Part shown: piece after piece, positions 42,535 to 53,296 of the stretch | Layout: every line of letters begins with the position of its first letter | Position numbering within the stretch: position 1 is the stretch's first letter | From: Nannochloris sp. 'desiccata' | Lineage: Eukaryota > Chlorophyta > Trebouxiophyceae > Chlorellales > Chlorellaceae | DNA: 64,000 bases | NCBI GenBank assembly: GCA_019044685.2 | Contig: JAGTXX020000013.1 | Coordinates: forward strand, 62,001 to 126,000 | Direction of reading: 5' to 3' | Position numbers and translations under genes: made by a program | Notes under the pieces: model-generated | Told to the model about the DNA's origin: nothing | Databases searched by the model: none | Seen by the model: only the letters and a program-made list of their open reading frames with translations

Positions 42535-43977
42535 TTAGACTGTCGCTGTAAACCATCCAGCTCTTTTTTGTTCACTTCCAGGCCCATGGAATGCACATAG
42601 CTCGTTGGCTTCTTCTTCAGTTGTTGGCAATATCTCAGGCAGAGGCACCAAGGCCTCTTCGATCGACTTTTCTTCAATAAAATCATCACCACCACCACCA
42701 CTGCTGCTGCCGCTAGTAGCTACCACATTTTCACCACTCTTTCTTCTCCGTTGTACTTCAAATACAAAGTTAAATGTATTGGTTTCATAGCTCTGTACTG
42801 CCTCTGGTTTTACAACTGAAGCAGCCACCTGCACGTGCACAAAGCCACGTGCTGTTTCCTTGGAATCGTTCCATGCTCGCAGTACCCTCGAACGGAATCT
42901 AACTAGATCCCCAACATCCACCGGTCGTTTAAACTGTATTTCATCTATTACAACAGTCCGTGGCCGACTTGCAGCGAGTAAATAGCTGGTAGAATGGGCT
43001 AATTCAAATGCACGGCGCATTAGAAAACCACCGAAAATTCTGCCGTGGATGTTTCGGTTCTGTGGCTGCGATGTGATCGTGTTTTCTAGCGCAGTTTGAG
43101 GCATAAAAATGGCTGAAGGGTTGGCTAAAGCTGGTAAATCACGTTTTAAATGAGCATGCGATAAAAGATCAGTAGCAAATGCGACTTGTTCAGCTGTGTA
43201 CTTGTGTTCCGCGAGAGCTTCCGCTCGTCGTAAAGCTTTTCTAGCGTCGGCAATGGCTTGGCGTTTGGCGAAAAGAGCTTTGCCTGCGCCGTCTTCAAGG
43301 GCGAGAGGGTTGACTTGGTGGGCTTTTCCAGTAACAGGGTCACGAGCTACAAAGGTAAACAAGGCCGAAATATTAGGAGGAACTCCATTTTCTAAACCGC
43401 CGCTGCCACCACGTTCTTCTTGTCGAACTTCTATTAAGACATCCATTGACGATTTACCGGTCCATACAACCCTACCACTTAATTTCGTATCTTTAGTTAG
43501 ATTTAAAGGCGGTGGATTGAAGTGAACTGCTTCCACAGTCGCTGTTACAAGAATTGGTGGCCGGGTGGTGCTGTCACCGTCATCGATGTGTTGATACGCT
43601 GTAAAACCAGCCATGCTATCCATATCTTCTAATAAGAGACCGATCCTAATCCCTCCCCAGGGGTTACGGAAGTATTCTCTGAGAACTGGGTCTTTAGAAA
43701 ACGGGTAGGGGACTTCAGCCTTGGTGCTCGGTTTTGAGAGGAACACCGACTGGGGAAGAGCACTGGCTAAAGGTTCCGTGTCCCATTTATATCGCTGTGC
43801 CCAGAGCTGTTTTGTTACCGGGGTATAGCCTCCAACAATAATATTGTGTTCGTCGACGACGTGGGGTACGAAATGCTTGGCGCTGCTAAAAGATTGTGTT
43901 TGATCAAATGAGGAAATGATCTGATTGAGGATGCGTGGGGTGCGACGCTGCGCACGCCTTGCTATGCTTGCCAACAT
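42535..43977 (-). CDS. Acyl-CoA thioesterase, double hot-dog (ACOT9-like)
   Basis: The first usable ATG is at 43977, giving 480 residues; the frame stays open another 40 codons upstream without an ATG. The start MLASIARRAQRRTPRIL is a good mitochondrial presequence. Two hot-dog domains follow. The first begins near YFRNPWGGIRIGLLLEDMDS, and the second has HGRIFGGFLMRRAFELA, with the catalytic-type loops GNIHGR-like and DVGDLVRFRSRV. Double hot-dog ACOT9 enzymes hydrolyse acyl-CoA to free acid and CoA in mitochondria. A Gly/Ser/Asp run near residue 440 is low-complexity and lies outside the fold. The CoA carrier at 17688..19099 touches the same CoA pool but is not adjacent. Confidence 0.9.
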   Translation of the reverse strand: MLASIARRAQRRTPRILNQIISSFDQTQSFSSAKHFVPHVVDEHNIIVGGYTPVTKQLWAQRYKWDTEPLASALPQSVFLSKPSTKAEVPYPFSKDPVLREYFRNPWGGIRIGLLLEDMDSMAGFTAYQHIDDGDSTTRPPILVTATVEAVHFNPPPLNLTKDTKLSGRVVWTGKSSMDVLIEVRQEERGGSGGLENGVPPNISALFTFVARDPVTGKAHQVNPLALEDGAGKALFAKRQAIADARKALRRAEALAEHKYTAEQVAFATDLLSHAHLKRDLPALANPSAIFMPQTALENTITSQPQNRNIHGRIFGGFLMRRAFELAHSTSYLLAASRPRTVVIDEIQFKRPVDVGDLVRFRSRVLRAWNDSKETARGFVHVQVAASVVKPEAVQSYETNTFNFVFEVQRRRKSGENVVATSGSSSGGGGDDFIEEKSIEEALVPLPEILPTTEEEANELCAFHGPGSEQKRAGWFTATV

Positions 43978-44201
43978 ATCCACAATAATTGTAGAGTTTT
44001 TAAAAAATACTTGAAAGGCGGTAGAAGCATGTGCTTTTGATGCTGCCTCGAAAGCTTGGCTGTCCACACCCCGCCGGCGGAGGCCCTGGAGGGCCACGCT
44101 GAGAGTACATCTCCTATTTTTGACGACTTATTGATTGATTACATAGCAAAGATCATGTCTACAAATGCATACTGCCATTACAGTAAGATACACCACTCTT
44201 C

Positions 44202-46793
44202 TTAAGCCATATACTTGTACATTTGCTGGTTGGTAGTGTCTCTCTCCACATACTCCCTCTCTATAAGCCCTTCAATGGCCCTCTTAATCAGCTTCACATC
44301 AGGATTAAACTGCGCTTGCAGCTGCTGTACCACCTCCATAATCAAGTTACTATGCTGCAATGCCTTACGACTCTTCATAATACGTACAATCGCAGCTTCT
44401 ATAGCATGTTTACGATCTTTGTCCACGTCTTCTGTGACCTTGCGCCTGTCGTCAAGATGAGGTAAAGGAACACGTACCCTTCGTGCACGATCAGAGAATT
44501 TCTCATTGATAGTAAACGTATCTCCTTTATTGACACTACGACCAGCAGGAGATTTCACAAGCAGCTTGTATTTCGCAGCATACAAAGACAGCAAGGAACG
44601 CTTCAGATCCTCTTCAGGCAGTTTAGTTCTCTCCTGTATTTCTTCAAGAGAAATGGGCCCATTGGTCTCATCAAATGCCAGTAAAACAACAGTCTGACTA
44701 GGTGACATCATCAATTCGTACGTTTTATCAAAATTAGCTTTTATTGTGACTTGGCCAAGACTTAATTGCCACGTAAGCCGACGGGTTTTCTTACTGGTGT
44801 CATCATGGAATCGAGAGAATTGCTCTACACCAGCAAGCATTTCAGATGGTAAATTGATCTCTAAAGATTTATATGAAGGCCAAAATCCCGTAGTAAGTAC
44901 AGTCACACTCAGATCGATAGGTAGTCTAATAGATTTCCTCTCAAGCCATTCATTGAAAGAACGTTCTTTTTCTTTAGCGAGCTGCAAATCTTGAACCATA
45001 CCTTCCATTTTAGAGGTAAATTGCTGTCCACATTGCTGTTTTAAACGAGATAATACTCCCTTTTCGGCATCTTCACTGGCAGAAGTAGTCATCAGCAGAC
45101 GACGCGCGAGACGCTTACGATAGAACTCGGCAAAGAGATCCTTATCGGAGACATACGCCAGTAAACGGACGAGTTTATCGAGTACAGCATCCAAATCTTC
45201 ATCGCTGAGACGTTCGCCACCTCCTTTACGCAGTAAAGTATCACAAAACGAGGCCATCAGCTCAGCAGCTGAAGAGCCACACACTTGTTTATTGCAGAAC
45301 GTCTCAAAGGCCTCTTTTAAAGCTTTGTGGAAGAGAGAAGACGCACCGAAACAGTCGGTAACGTAAGCCATATATGTATCATGTAAAGAAATAACTCCAC
45401 GAATGAAAGCGTGCTCAGGGCTGGCGCCTTCGCCCTTGGCAGGGCGGCCACTGACTTCTTTGTCCTTCTGCTCTTTCTTCGCTTCTACAGCCTCTGCAGC
45501 CTCGCTGACAAGTTTCAAACCTTCACTTTCTACATGTTTACGGAATATATCGGCCATAGGCTCCAATCCTTTAGGAATCCGGCCAAACAGACGATACATC
45601 CTTGCCAAATCATCCTTTTTATCGTCCTTGAGGAGAGCAGCACAGCCAGAGTGCTCTTTTTCAAGCAATCGCACCTGGTGTGCAGCAAGCAACTCATTTT
45701 GAGATTCATTCAACAGCTTGGGCTTGGTATCTACATGCAAATAACGGTCTACACGACCTTCTTCTGCACGCAAACACTGCTCGGCTTTGGTGAGGTACTC
45801 TGGGGTGGAGTCCTCTTCAATCCAGACTGCTGCTTTACAGCGGAAATACGCAGAAGTTTCGCTAAGTAGATACTTCTCGAAATCAACTTCATAGCATTCC
45901 AAGCTGCCCATTCCTACTTCTTGGAAAATAGCCAAGACATCACGGAGCAGGCCGAGATCAACTTGCTCGCCATCACGTTCAGCTTCGACCTGTTTAAGGA
46001 CAGCTTCACGTGCTTTCTTCTTCATCTTGGCGTAAATAGAATCGCGGAACACCATTAAACCGACATCGTTCAAGGAGTGCAGGTTGTGCCGCTGGATGTA
46101 ATAGCGATCAAGGTAGTTGAAGAAACGGCTTAGCCAACGAACCATGATTTTGTGATTGTTCCAGCGGTGGACAAGCTGGCGGAGGAGATGTTCACCGTGA
46201 TGGTCGTGTAAGGAAGGCAGAACCGCATCAGCGATGTAGGTTTGGAAGGCTTCACGGTAGCGAATGTAAAGCTGCTCAGAGTGATCATGCGGAGGTTTTT
46301 GAGTGCACATATTGTAAATGGTGGTGTCTGCAGAGGGAAGTAAAGAGAGCAGTGGGATGATAATGGTTAGTTTAGTGGTAAATACGTGAACATTCAAGAC
46401 AGTGCGAGGACAAATAAGAGCTCTCTTGCTGCTGACGGGCACCAAGATCATGTTTGGGAAATGGAAGAGAGCAAAAAGGCCACTTACACAACATCATGTA
46501 ATGCTCCGCAGTGAATGCCTACAGTAGAGTCAAAGGAGAGGAGATTGGGTCATTTCGAACGCTTAAAAAATATATATATTAACAGCAGAGAACTTCCTGA
46601 TCACTTTGGAAACTGACCTCTGATTTGTCACCTTCCAAGATCCTCTTCAACTTAGAGATGCCCTCCTGCATGTATGGAAACATTCTAATATTGTTAGCAT
46701 TCTGCCCTGCAGCTAATATGCAGCAAATTGACTTACATCCATATATTTCCATCCTGCCTCTAGCTCAATTGGCTTCTTACTGTCGAAAGCCAT
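44202..46793 (-). CDS. CUL1: Cullin-1, SCF ubiquitin-ligase scaffold
   Basis: Four exons, 46737..46793, 46618..46665, 46488..46518 and 44202..46327, join in phase to 753 residues. Exon 1 codes for IELEAGWKYMD, exon 2 for EGISKLKRILEGDKSE, exon 3 for AFTAEHYMML, and exon 4 opens with YTTIYNMCTQKPPHDHSEQL, exactly the cullin-1 N-terminus. The cullin-homology region has FAEFYRKRLARRLL and FWPSYKSLEINLP. The C-terminal winged helix carries the NEDD8-acceptor Lys in IVRIMKSRKALQH and ends in QQMYKYMA. SCF complexes ubiquitinate F-box-bound substrates, and CSN4 at 25301..26735 belongs to the deneddylase that regulates it. Confidence 0.97.
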
Positions 46794-47179
46794 CTTTCTT
46801 AGACTCTGAGAAGCCCCAAAAAAGTCTATATAAACGCTTTCAAGTGGCCGCTCCTCAAGGAGTTGTGCTAAGGTTGGAAGTTATTTAACCAGACGGTTTA
46901 AAATGTTACGAATCAAAGTTACAGGAACCTAGCAGGCATGCCACCTTCGATAGCAACCTTAATCGAATTTCTGAAAACTTTAAAACTCTAATTAACAAGA
47001 GCAGAAATTGAGAATGAACCTCGTATTCAGAGCGCTCAAATCAAAACTGAATTCCTTGCAGAACCCAGCAGCTAAAACGTTGCTTGAATACTTGAACTTG
47101 GCATTTTTTAAATTCAAATTAGAGTAAAGATTAGCTTAATTTAGCCTGCGGCGAGCCTTTCTAGCTGATCAGAGGTGCA
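46794..47179. other. Divergent promoter region
   Basis: About 390 bases between CUL1 (minus) and the RNF121-like gene (plus). No frame is convincing. Confidence 0.5.
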
Positions 47180-48530
47180 ATGGGTGATCAAGCCTTTGCC
47201 AACAGCACGTTGCAAAGTGAAGGCTCTCTCCTACAAGCAACAGACGACGCTGTTCTCAACTCACACGACCTCGCTGGAGATGACACATCATACCACGAAC
47301 CTACAGAAGAGGAACTGCGTCACTCACTTTTAATTTTTTACATCTTTCTATTTGTCGTTGTGTTTGCTCAAAGCGGATTGGTGCACTGGAGAAAGAAACA
47401 TAAGAGATCCTATGAGCTTGTTACACTGATAGGCATGTGGATTGTACCGCCAATAATCTCGATATTCGGCGAATTCTGGAGATTTATAGCAGTAAGATTT
47501 GTAATAAATATTGGTGGGGTCGGAACTGTGATTGTTTTTCATTGTGTTCTATTTTCTATAATTTATTTTATTTTGTAAATCGCAGGTGTGGGCTATGTTT
47601 TCTGGAGTGACTGGATATCTTCTGTATAGATGCACCTTTGAAAAAACTATGGACAAATCCCTACCCAAAATGGTAAGAATTGAAGATTTTATTTCCCCGT
47701 CCCTTCTTTTATTTATTTAATTCTTAATTTTCACCACTTCTTCCTCCTTTCTTTTTCGCTCTATGCAGATATATCGATGGTTTTATGGCGTTTTCAAAGT
47801 CAGCGTTGCTATAGGCGTCAGTGGCTACGTCTTACTGTTAGTCAACATCTTTCTTTTTGCTGGAGTAGTCCCACCTGAGCTAGACACTACCGGGTGGGCA
47901 TTGATTGCGGTCTGGTATGGCCTATATTTCGGCATATTAACACGTGATTGCGCTGAAGTAGCCAGCGATAGAATAGCAAATAGACTCGGAGGGCCACGGA
48001 GAATGGCTGTCAGTGTTAGAGATTGCGCTATTTGTGGTGGAGAATTGAAAGATGCAATGCAGTTGACCCTTCTTGGTGGCAGCGGTGGCGGTGCCAACGA
48101 CAATACGAATGGCACCCTTGGAGGTGGTCATCATACTCATGTTGGTCTTAATAGTGGTTTAGATGATGGAGAGAAATCAATTCAGTTGTCATGCAAGCAT
48201 ATATTCCATAAAGATTGCCTTCGAGGGTGGTTAATTGTAGGTAAAAAAGATACCTGCCCCACATGTTCAGAGCGAGTTGATCTCCGGCAGTTGTATGCGG
48301 ACAAACCTTGGGAGACTAGGAATATTCAATGGATACAAATGCTAGATTTTTTTAGATATTTGATAGTATGGCAACCTGCGTTGCTTGTAGCGATGCATTT
48401 TGTGTTGCATGTGCTGCATTTAGATGAAGAAGAAGGAATGGTGGGGGAGGGGGAGATATCAGGAGCGGGGGCATTGAATAGTACAACGACCATTGGTGAT
48501 GTGAATGGGACGATAAGTCGGCTGTTTTGA
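47180..48530 (+). CDS. RNF121: RNF121/RNF175-like membrane RING E3 ligase
   Basis: Exons 47180..47491, 47586..47672 and 47769..48530 join in phase to 386 residues. There are about five or six membrane helices, beginning at LLIFYIFLFVVVFAQSGLVH. The family segment FYGLYYGVLGRD of animal RNF121 appears as WYGLYFGILTRDCAEVASD. The RING starts at CAICGGEL and continues, after a Gly/Asn insertion, with LSCKHIFHKDCLRGWLIVGK and CPTCSERVDL. A further membrane helix near FRYLIVWQPALLVAMHF closes the family pattern. RNF121 is an ER/Golgi quality-control ligase in animals. The extra 30 residues of Gly/Asn/His between the two RING halves are unusual in length. Confidence 0.93.
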
Positions 48531-48949
48531 TTCCCATTAGCACCCACAATTTGTGCAACTTCATGTAATTGTTTGTTCGAGATAAAGTTTGTCATAAGGC
48601 AGTATGTCATAAGGCTTTTGGCGAGGGAATTCGCGCCCAAAAATCAGAGGAAATTATTGGGGGAGAATTAGCAGAGATTGAAGGCAAGACGAGGTCCATC
48701 AGGTCATCAGGCTGATCCCTTATAAGCAATATTTTATAGATAACTTACATTCGTTAGGCGTACATGGGACAAGATCCAGTTGTGAGAACGGGTCGAAAAC
48801 ATTTTTCAAGGCTGAGAAAGCCCCGCGATCACGCATTAAACTTTACGCATCGAATCACTTTTTAAAACGAATTTTTTCACCCGTTGATTCTGATGTTTCT
48901 CATGGTATACTAATACCCAAGGTGTGTTTTATATCTCAAAGTCCGAGAA
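48531..48949. other. Intergenic, no gene seen
   Basis: Between two plus-strand genes: 3' flank of the RNF121-like gene and promoter of the CDK-like gene. Nothing else is seen. Confidence 0.5.
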
Positions 48950-50497
48950 ATGTCCAATAGGGCTTCTCCTTCCCTAGAAACCGCGGATGGGCTCCAGTCC
49001 AGACAGCGCTCTCCATCACCAGCTCTGATCACCCTCTTAGAAGCTGCTGAAGACGCTGCCTGTTCATTTCAATGTGATGCTCGACCTACTCTCCGCCCTC
49101 TGGTCCTATCTGCACTCGAAGCTACTGCCCCAGCTACCCCTGATAGTGCTCCAGCGGTAGATGATTTGAAGCAAGTGGTACTTAGCTTGGGGTGGGACCC
49201 AGATAGACTCGATTTCTCACGCCCTCTAGATGCACGCGATTTTATACATCGTCTCAAAGCGGCATGCCTATCAAATCTCCACCTTGCTGGCGAGGGTTCT
49301 TATTCAATGGTCTTCCGAGCGTTGAACAACCTTGACGGCAAGCAAGTGACTTTGAAAAAATTGCGTATGGATTCCAGCGCCGATGGCCTCTCCCCTACTG
49401 CAGTACGCGAGATTAGTTTGCTGAAAGAACTATCTTCCTGTCCTCATGTTGTTAAAATACTTGATGTCATGTATGACCGCACGTGTAGCAGCAATCCCTC
49501 TGCCCGGCCGCGAGTGTGGCTCGTCTTAGAACACCTAGATATGGATCTTGCTGAATACGTTAAACGCTCTCCTAGCCCCTTAGAAGGTGCATTCATTCGC
49601 TCTGCCATGCACCAACTTCTTCTCGCGCTAGAAGCTGTCCATGCCCATCGAGTGATCCACCGGGACGTTAAACCACAAAATATTTTGATTGATAGAGAGA
49701 AACAAGAAATTAAATTAGCCGATTTTGGACTATCGAGAACGTGCTTGCCTGCTCCGTGTGGATCCAGGGCGATGACGCAAGAGGTCGTCACATTGTTGTA
49801 TAGAGCACCAGAAGTGCTGTTAGGGTGTAATACATATAGTTTTCCAATAGACATGTGGAGTGCCGGGTGTGTGTTGGCTGAGTTAGTGATAGGAAATCCA
49901 TTATTTAAGGGAGATTCAGAGGTAAGGAGACAGATTGTTTTGTACTGAATTACTTTAAATACTCTAATGAAAGGAAATATTAACTTTAACTCTCTATATA
50001 GAGTTTAAAGACGCTCTTTGTCATTGATTTTCTTTCTACCATTTTTAAACTCCCCTGGCCCCTGGTGGCCTGTTTTCTTTTTTTCTATTGCAGATTTGCC
50101 AATTGTATGAGATATTCCAGTTAATTGGGACTCCAGATGATTCTGTATGGCCAGAAGTGACGTCATTGCCTAATTGGCAGCCTTTGTTTCCTAAATGGCA
50201 ACCAGTGCCACTTGCAGAGGTAGGAGAATCAAGCTTTAGATATTTTTTTTCGTTTTTGACCGTCAATGCCCACTTCCTTGACACACAATAATACTAGTTA
50301 CTATACATAAAATTCCTTGATATTTCTTTTATACCTCCTTCTTAAAACCATGTATATCTATATGTTTGCAGCGTCTTGGTAATCGTTTAGATCCATTAGG
50401 AGTGGACTTACTATCAAAATTGCTGCAGCCAGATCCACAGCAGCGTCCTACAGCAGCTGAAGCCCTCCGGCACCCCTACTTTGCTGCGTTGCATTAG
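48950..50497 (+). CDS. CDK-like protein kinase lacking the T-loop threonine
   Basis: Exons 48950..49921, 50094..50219 and 50372..50497 join in phase to 407 residues. An N-terminal extension of about 105 residues is followed by a CDK-type kinase. The glycine loop is GEGSYSMVF, the ATP-site Lys lies in VTLKKLRM, and the PSTAIRE-position helix reads SPTAVREISLLKEL. The catalytic loop is HRDVKPQNIL, followed by ADFGLSR, then TQEVVTLLYRAPEVLLG. The T-loop residue equivalent to CDK2 Thr160 is Ala274 (SRAMTQE), with a two-residue insertion before it, and Trp of WYRAPE is Leu. This looks like a divergent cyclin-dependent kinase, probably still catalytic but not activated by the usual CAK step. The cyclin partner is unknown. 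Confidence 0.9.
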
Positions 50498-50867
50498 TTG
50501 ACAGCTAGCCGAATATGGTCTGCATGTGTGGGTGAGAGAGAGAGAGAGTAGAATTTCTAGTACACCCTTCAGTACACACTTTAAATATAAGATAGATTAA
50601 TAATTACGAATACAATAAATATGTCATTCTTTCTTTCTGCGTCGTCCTTTTTTTCTCTCCAAGGTATCTTAATTTCTGTTCTTTCTAATGCTTTGAATAA
50701 ATAAGACTTGCTTTCTTTATCATATCCCTTTTGTCGTTCACCTTTCTATAGATTCGCTTCTCCTGTGCAGCAGCATTATTACATAATAGATGGAGAGAGA
50801 GAGGGATAAAATTTGAATATTCTACTATTGCTCCAAAGCTTTTATCGATACTGTCGCCTTTTTTATT
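50498..50867. other. Intergenic between convergent genes with a GA microsatellite
   Basis: 3' flanks of the CDK-like gene and of the golgin gene. A short (GA)n run lies at 50534-50548, and a second GA-rich stretch at about 50790-50805. No gene is seen. Confidence 0.5.
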
Positions 50868-52877
50868 CTACATGGCGCAGCCCATGCGTCCTGTGACAAG
50901 TACCACATGCAATACAAGTAAATACAGAGCCCCCAGCGCCCGTGCAGCAATTTGCTGCCTTCTCAGCATCAAACGAACAGAAAGAGTGGCGCTATCCCCC
51001 AAACGAGCGGCATTTACCGCTCTTTCCCAAGCGCCAAATCGAAGAACAAGTGCAGTAAAAGGGCCCCGTTCTTCTCCATCGTGACTACTATCGCTTTCAT
51101 AACTCACTAAACCACCGGATTCCAAGTCAATGTTTGAATATTCTGTTCGTTTGCGCTCTACCAAGCCACAGCGGCTACTACCACCCCCAAGAGCAAGAGG
51201 AGAAAGTGGAGCTTGCATCGGCATCAACATAGCTGCTGTCTGCTGCTTTTCTAACATTTCACATCGGGCTTCAGCGTCTTTAATACGGTTATTAGCTTCA
51301 GAAATAACGAAAGAATGTGCTGCAGCTGTTGTAGAGGCTTCAGATTCTAATTTAGCGAGATTTTCTTTCAAAAACTCAACTTCTTTTTGAAAGGCTGCAC
51401 TTTGTTCACATTCCACATGTACAGCATTCTGCTGCATCGCGGTTTCCAACTGTTCGGTAAGAGAACGTACTTGATTGCTTAAATGTTCCTCAATATCAGC
51501 AGTACGAGCACATGCTGCATCAGCTTGCTCTTTATAAGCCATTTTTTGGGCCTGTAAATTTGCTATTCCACCCTGTGCAAAAGCAAGCTTTTCTGTCAAT
51601 TTTACTTTTTCAACATCCTGGACAGCAGATAAACGAGACTCTTCAACTACCATGGCATGGATTTCACGCGCCTGTTCCTCATGCACAATTGATTCCTCAA
51701 TCAATCTTGCATTTTCAGATTCTGCTAGTTGCAATTTTGACGTCAATATGCTCATCTCAGCTGCCTGCTGCGCCTTTAAAACCTCAGCAGCAGCGAACTT
51801 TCTTGCAGACTGCTCCTGGGCGATTGAGACCTCGTTTTCTAACCTTGAAATTTCTCCTCTTAAATATTCAGCTTCGACTAAAGCGTCATCAGCGACTCTG
51901 TCTGCGCTGCATTTCTCTTCTTCGGTTGTAGAAGCTTTCAGCAGAGCTTGCTTTTCCCGGTAAAGAGCGTCAGTTGCGCGACGACTCGCAGCTTGTGCAG
52001 CTTCATTTGATGCTTTTAATGCACTTTGAACGACTGAAAGCTCATCTTGAAGGCCTTTAACTTCCTTGCGCAAAGCTTGTTCTCTTTTTTGTGCGATTTG
52101 ATGCTCTTTGGTGTTGACCACCTGTGCCAAGGTTTCCGATAATCTATCATTTAATTCTGCATTTTCAGCAGCAAGGACACTACGTTCTGCCTCGGCACGT
52201 TCTCCACTGGCTTGCAGAGTTGCTACTTGGCGCTCAAGGAGCTCTACCTTTATTTTCAAGCCCTCGTCGGCTGCCGATGCCTGCTCTGAAACATTCTTTT
52301 CTTCCAATAACCGCCGACTTTCAGCTACTTGCGCTCCATACTTCTTTAATTTATCTTCCATTGCAGCCCTTTCTGCTTGGATTTGGGTAGTAAGCGTCTC
52401 TGTGTAGTTTGTTGCAGCTGCAAGCTTTTTAGATAAAAGCTCAGTTTCACCTTTTGCTGTAGACATTTCCTGCTCGTGCGTAGCTGCCATTGCTTCGAAC
52501 TCTTCGCGTGTAATATTCACTTGCAAAGTAAATGCAGCCTCTTCTTCGATTGCTAGCATCTCAGGTACCACTACAACTTCTTCTTCTTCATCGTCGTCAT
52601 CTGAATCACCGCCACCTGTAATTCCCATTTTTTGAAAGAGCGAATTACTCTTTGCAGTCTCCTCTGCAGCCATAACATTGCGTCGAAGTTCTAATGCCCT
52701 TGCTTTGCGCACAGCTGGTGCATACGGAGAATCCTCTTCAGAGCTGTAGTCTGCTTTTGTAAAGTGCAACGAGCGTTTGGCATCCCGATCTCCTCCTAAG
52801 ACTCTTGAAGATGCCGCATTTCCAGCTCCGCTGCTGTTGTATGCAGCGATATAGAACTTCTTATTGTGAAAGCTCAT
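50868..52877 (-). CDS. Golgin-84-like coiled-coil protein with C-terminal membrane anchor
   Basis: A single exon of 669 residues. The N-terminal 110 residues are Ser/Gly/Asp-rich (with a DDDDEEEE run). A long coiled coil (about 115-580) rich in Glu, Ala, Lys and Gln follows, with heptad-like spacing. After a Pro/Gly break comes a C-terminal domain: RLGDSATLSVRLMLRRQQ, then the hydrophobic helix ALGALYLLVLHVVLV and a short end. That arrangement, with RR before a single anchor near the C-terminus, resembles golgin-84 and related Golgi tethers (CASP has a similar plan). It would act as a vesicle tether on Golgi membranes. The exact golgin subtype is uncertain because coiled-coil similarity is weak evidence. 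Confidence 0.75.
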   Translation of the reverse strand: MSFHNKKFYIAAYNSSGAGNAASSRVLGGDRDAKRSLHFTKADYSSEEDSPYAPAVRKARALELRRNVMAAEETAKSNSLFQKMGITGGGDSDDDDEEEEVVVVPEMLAIEEEAAFTLQVNITREEFEAMAATHEQEMSTAKGETELLSKKLAAATNYTETLTTQIQAERAAMEDKLKKYGAQVAESRRLLEEKNVSEQASAADEGLKIKVELLERQVATLQASGERAEAERSVLAAENAELNDRLSETLAQVVNTKEHQIAQKREQALRKEVKGLQDELSVVQSALKASNEAAQAASRRATDALYREKQALLKASTTEEEKCSADRVADDALVEAEYLRGEISRLENEVSIAQEQSARKFAAAEVLKAQQAAEMSILTSKLQLAESENARLIEESIVHEEQAREIHAMVVEESRLSAVQDVEKVKLTEKLAFAQGGIANLQAQKMAYKEQADAACARTADIEEHLSNQVRSLTEQLETAMQQNAVHVECEQSAAFQKEVEFLKENLAKLESEASTTAAAHSFVISEANNRIKDAEARCEMLEKQQTAAMLMPMQAPLSPLALGGGSSRCGLVERKRTEYSNIDLESGGLVSYESDSSHDGEERGPFTALVLRFGAWERAVNAARLGDSATLSVRLMLRRQQIAARALGALYLLVLHVVLVTGRMGCAM

Positions 52878-53296
52878 GTTATTCGGGTTTATTGCAAGCT
52901 TCCTAGGAGATGCGCACCAAAAGGTCGTTGGATGTTAACCAATAGAAATTGTAACCTTGCAAGCTGGTAGTGATTTGTGATGCTCGTAGATTACTTTTCA
53001 CTATTTAGATCTACTTTTTAGCAGCCGATTGAGTTCAAATGGCCTTTAAATCCAACAACAGCTGAAAATTTGGTTGGTTGAAGATTTTCTTCCCCAAAAT
53101 GTCGAAAATGTCCAACTCACGTTAAATCCAAGCTCAGGTAAGTTTCCTCATTTCTGATACGATAATTATTTTATAAATCGTGATAGACATTCGTGTAGTG
53201 CGCGCCAACCACCAGATTCCGCTGGAGTTTGTGAGACAATTGGATACCGCGACCAAATCATTGAACCCACCATCAAGCAGTGTCCCGAAAGACAAA
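52878..53296. other. Divergent promoter region
   Basis: Between the golgin gene (minus) and the AlgH-like gene (plus). Short frames near 53134-53319 are not supported. Confidence 0.45.

Noticed and set aside
51512..52407. Several plus-strand frames across the golgin gene
   Set aside because: They mirror the Glu/Ala/Lys-rich coiled coil on the minus strand and lack any protein-like motif.
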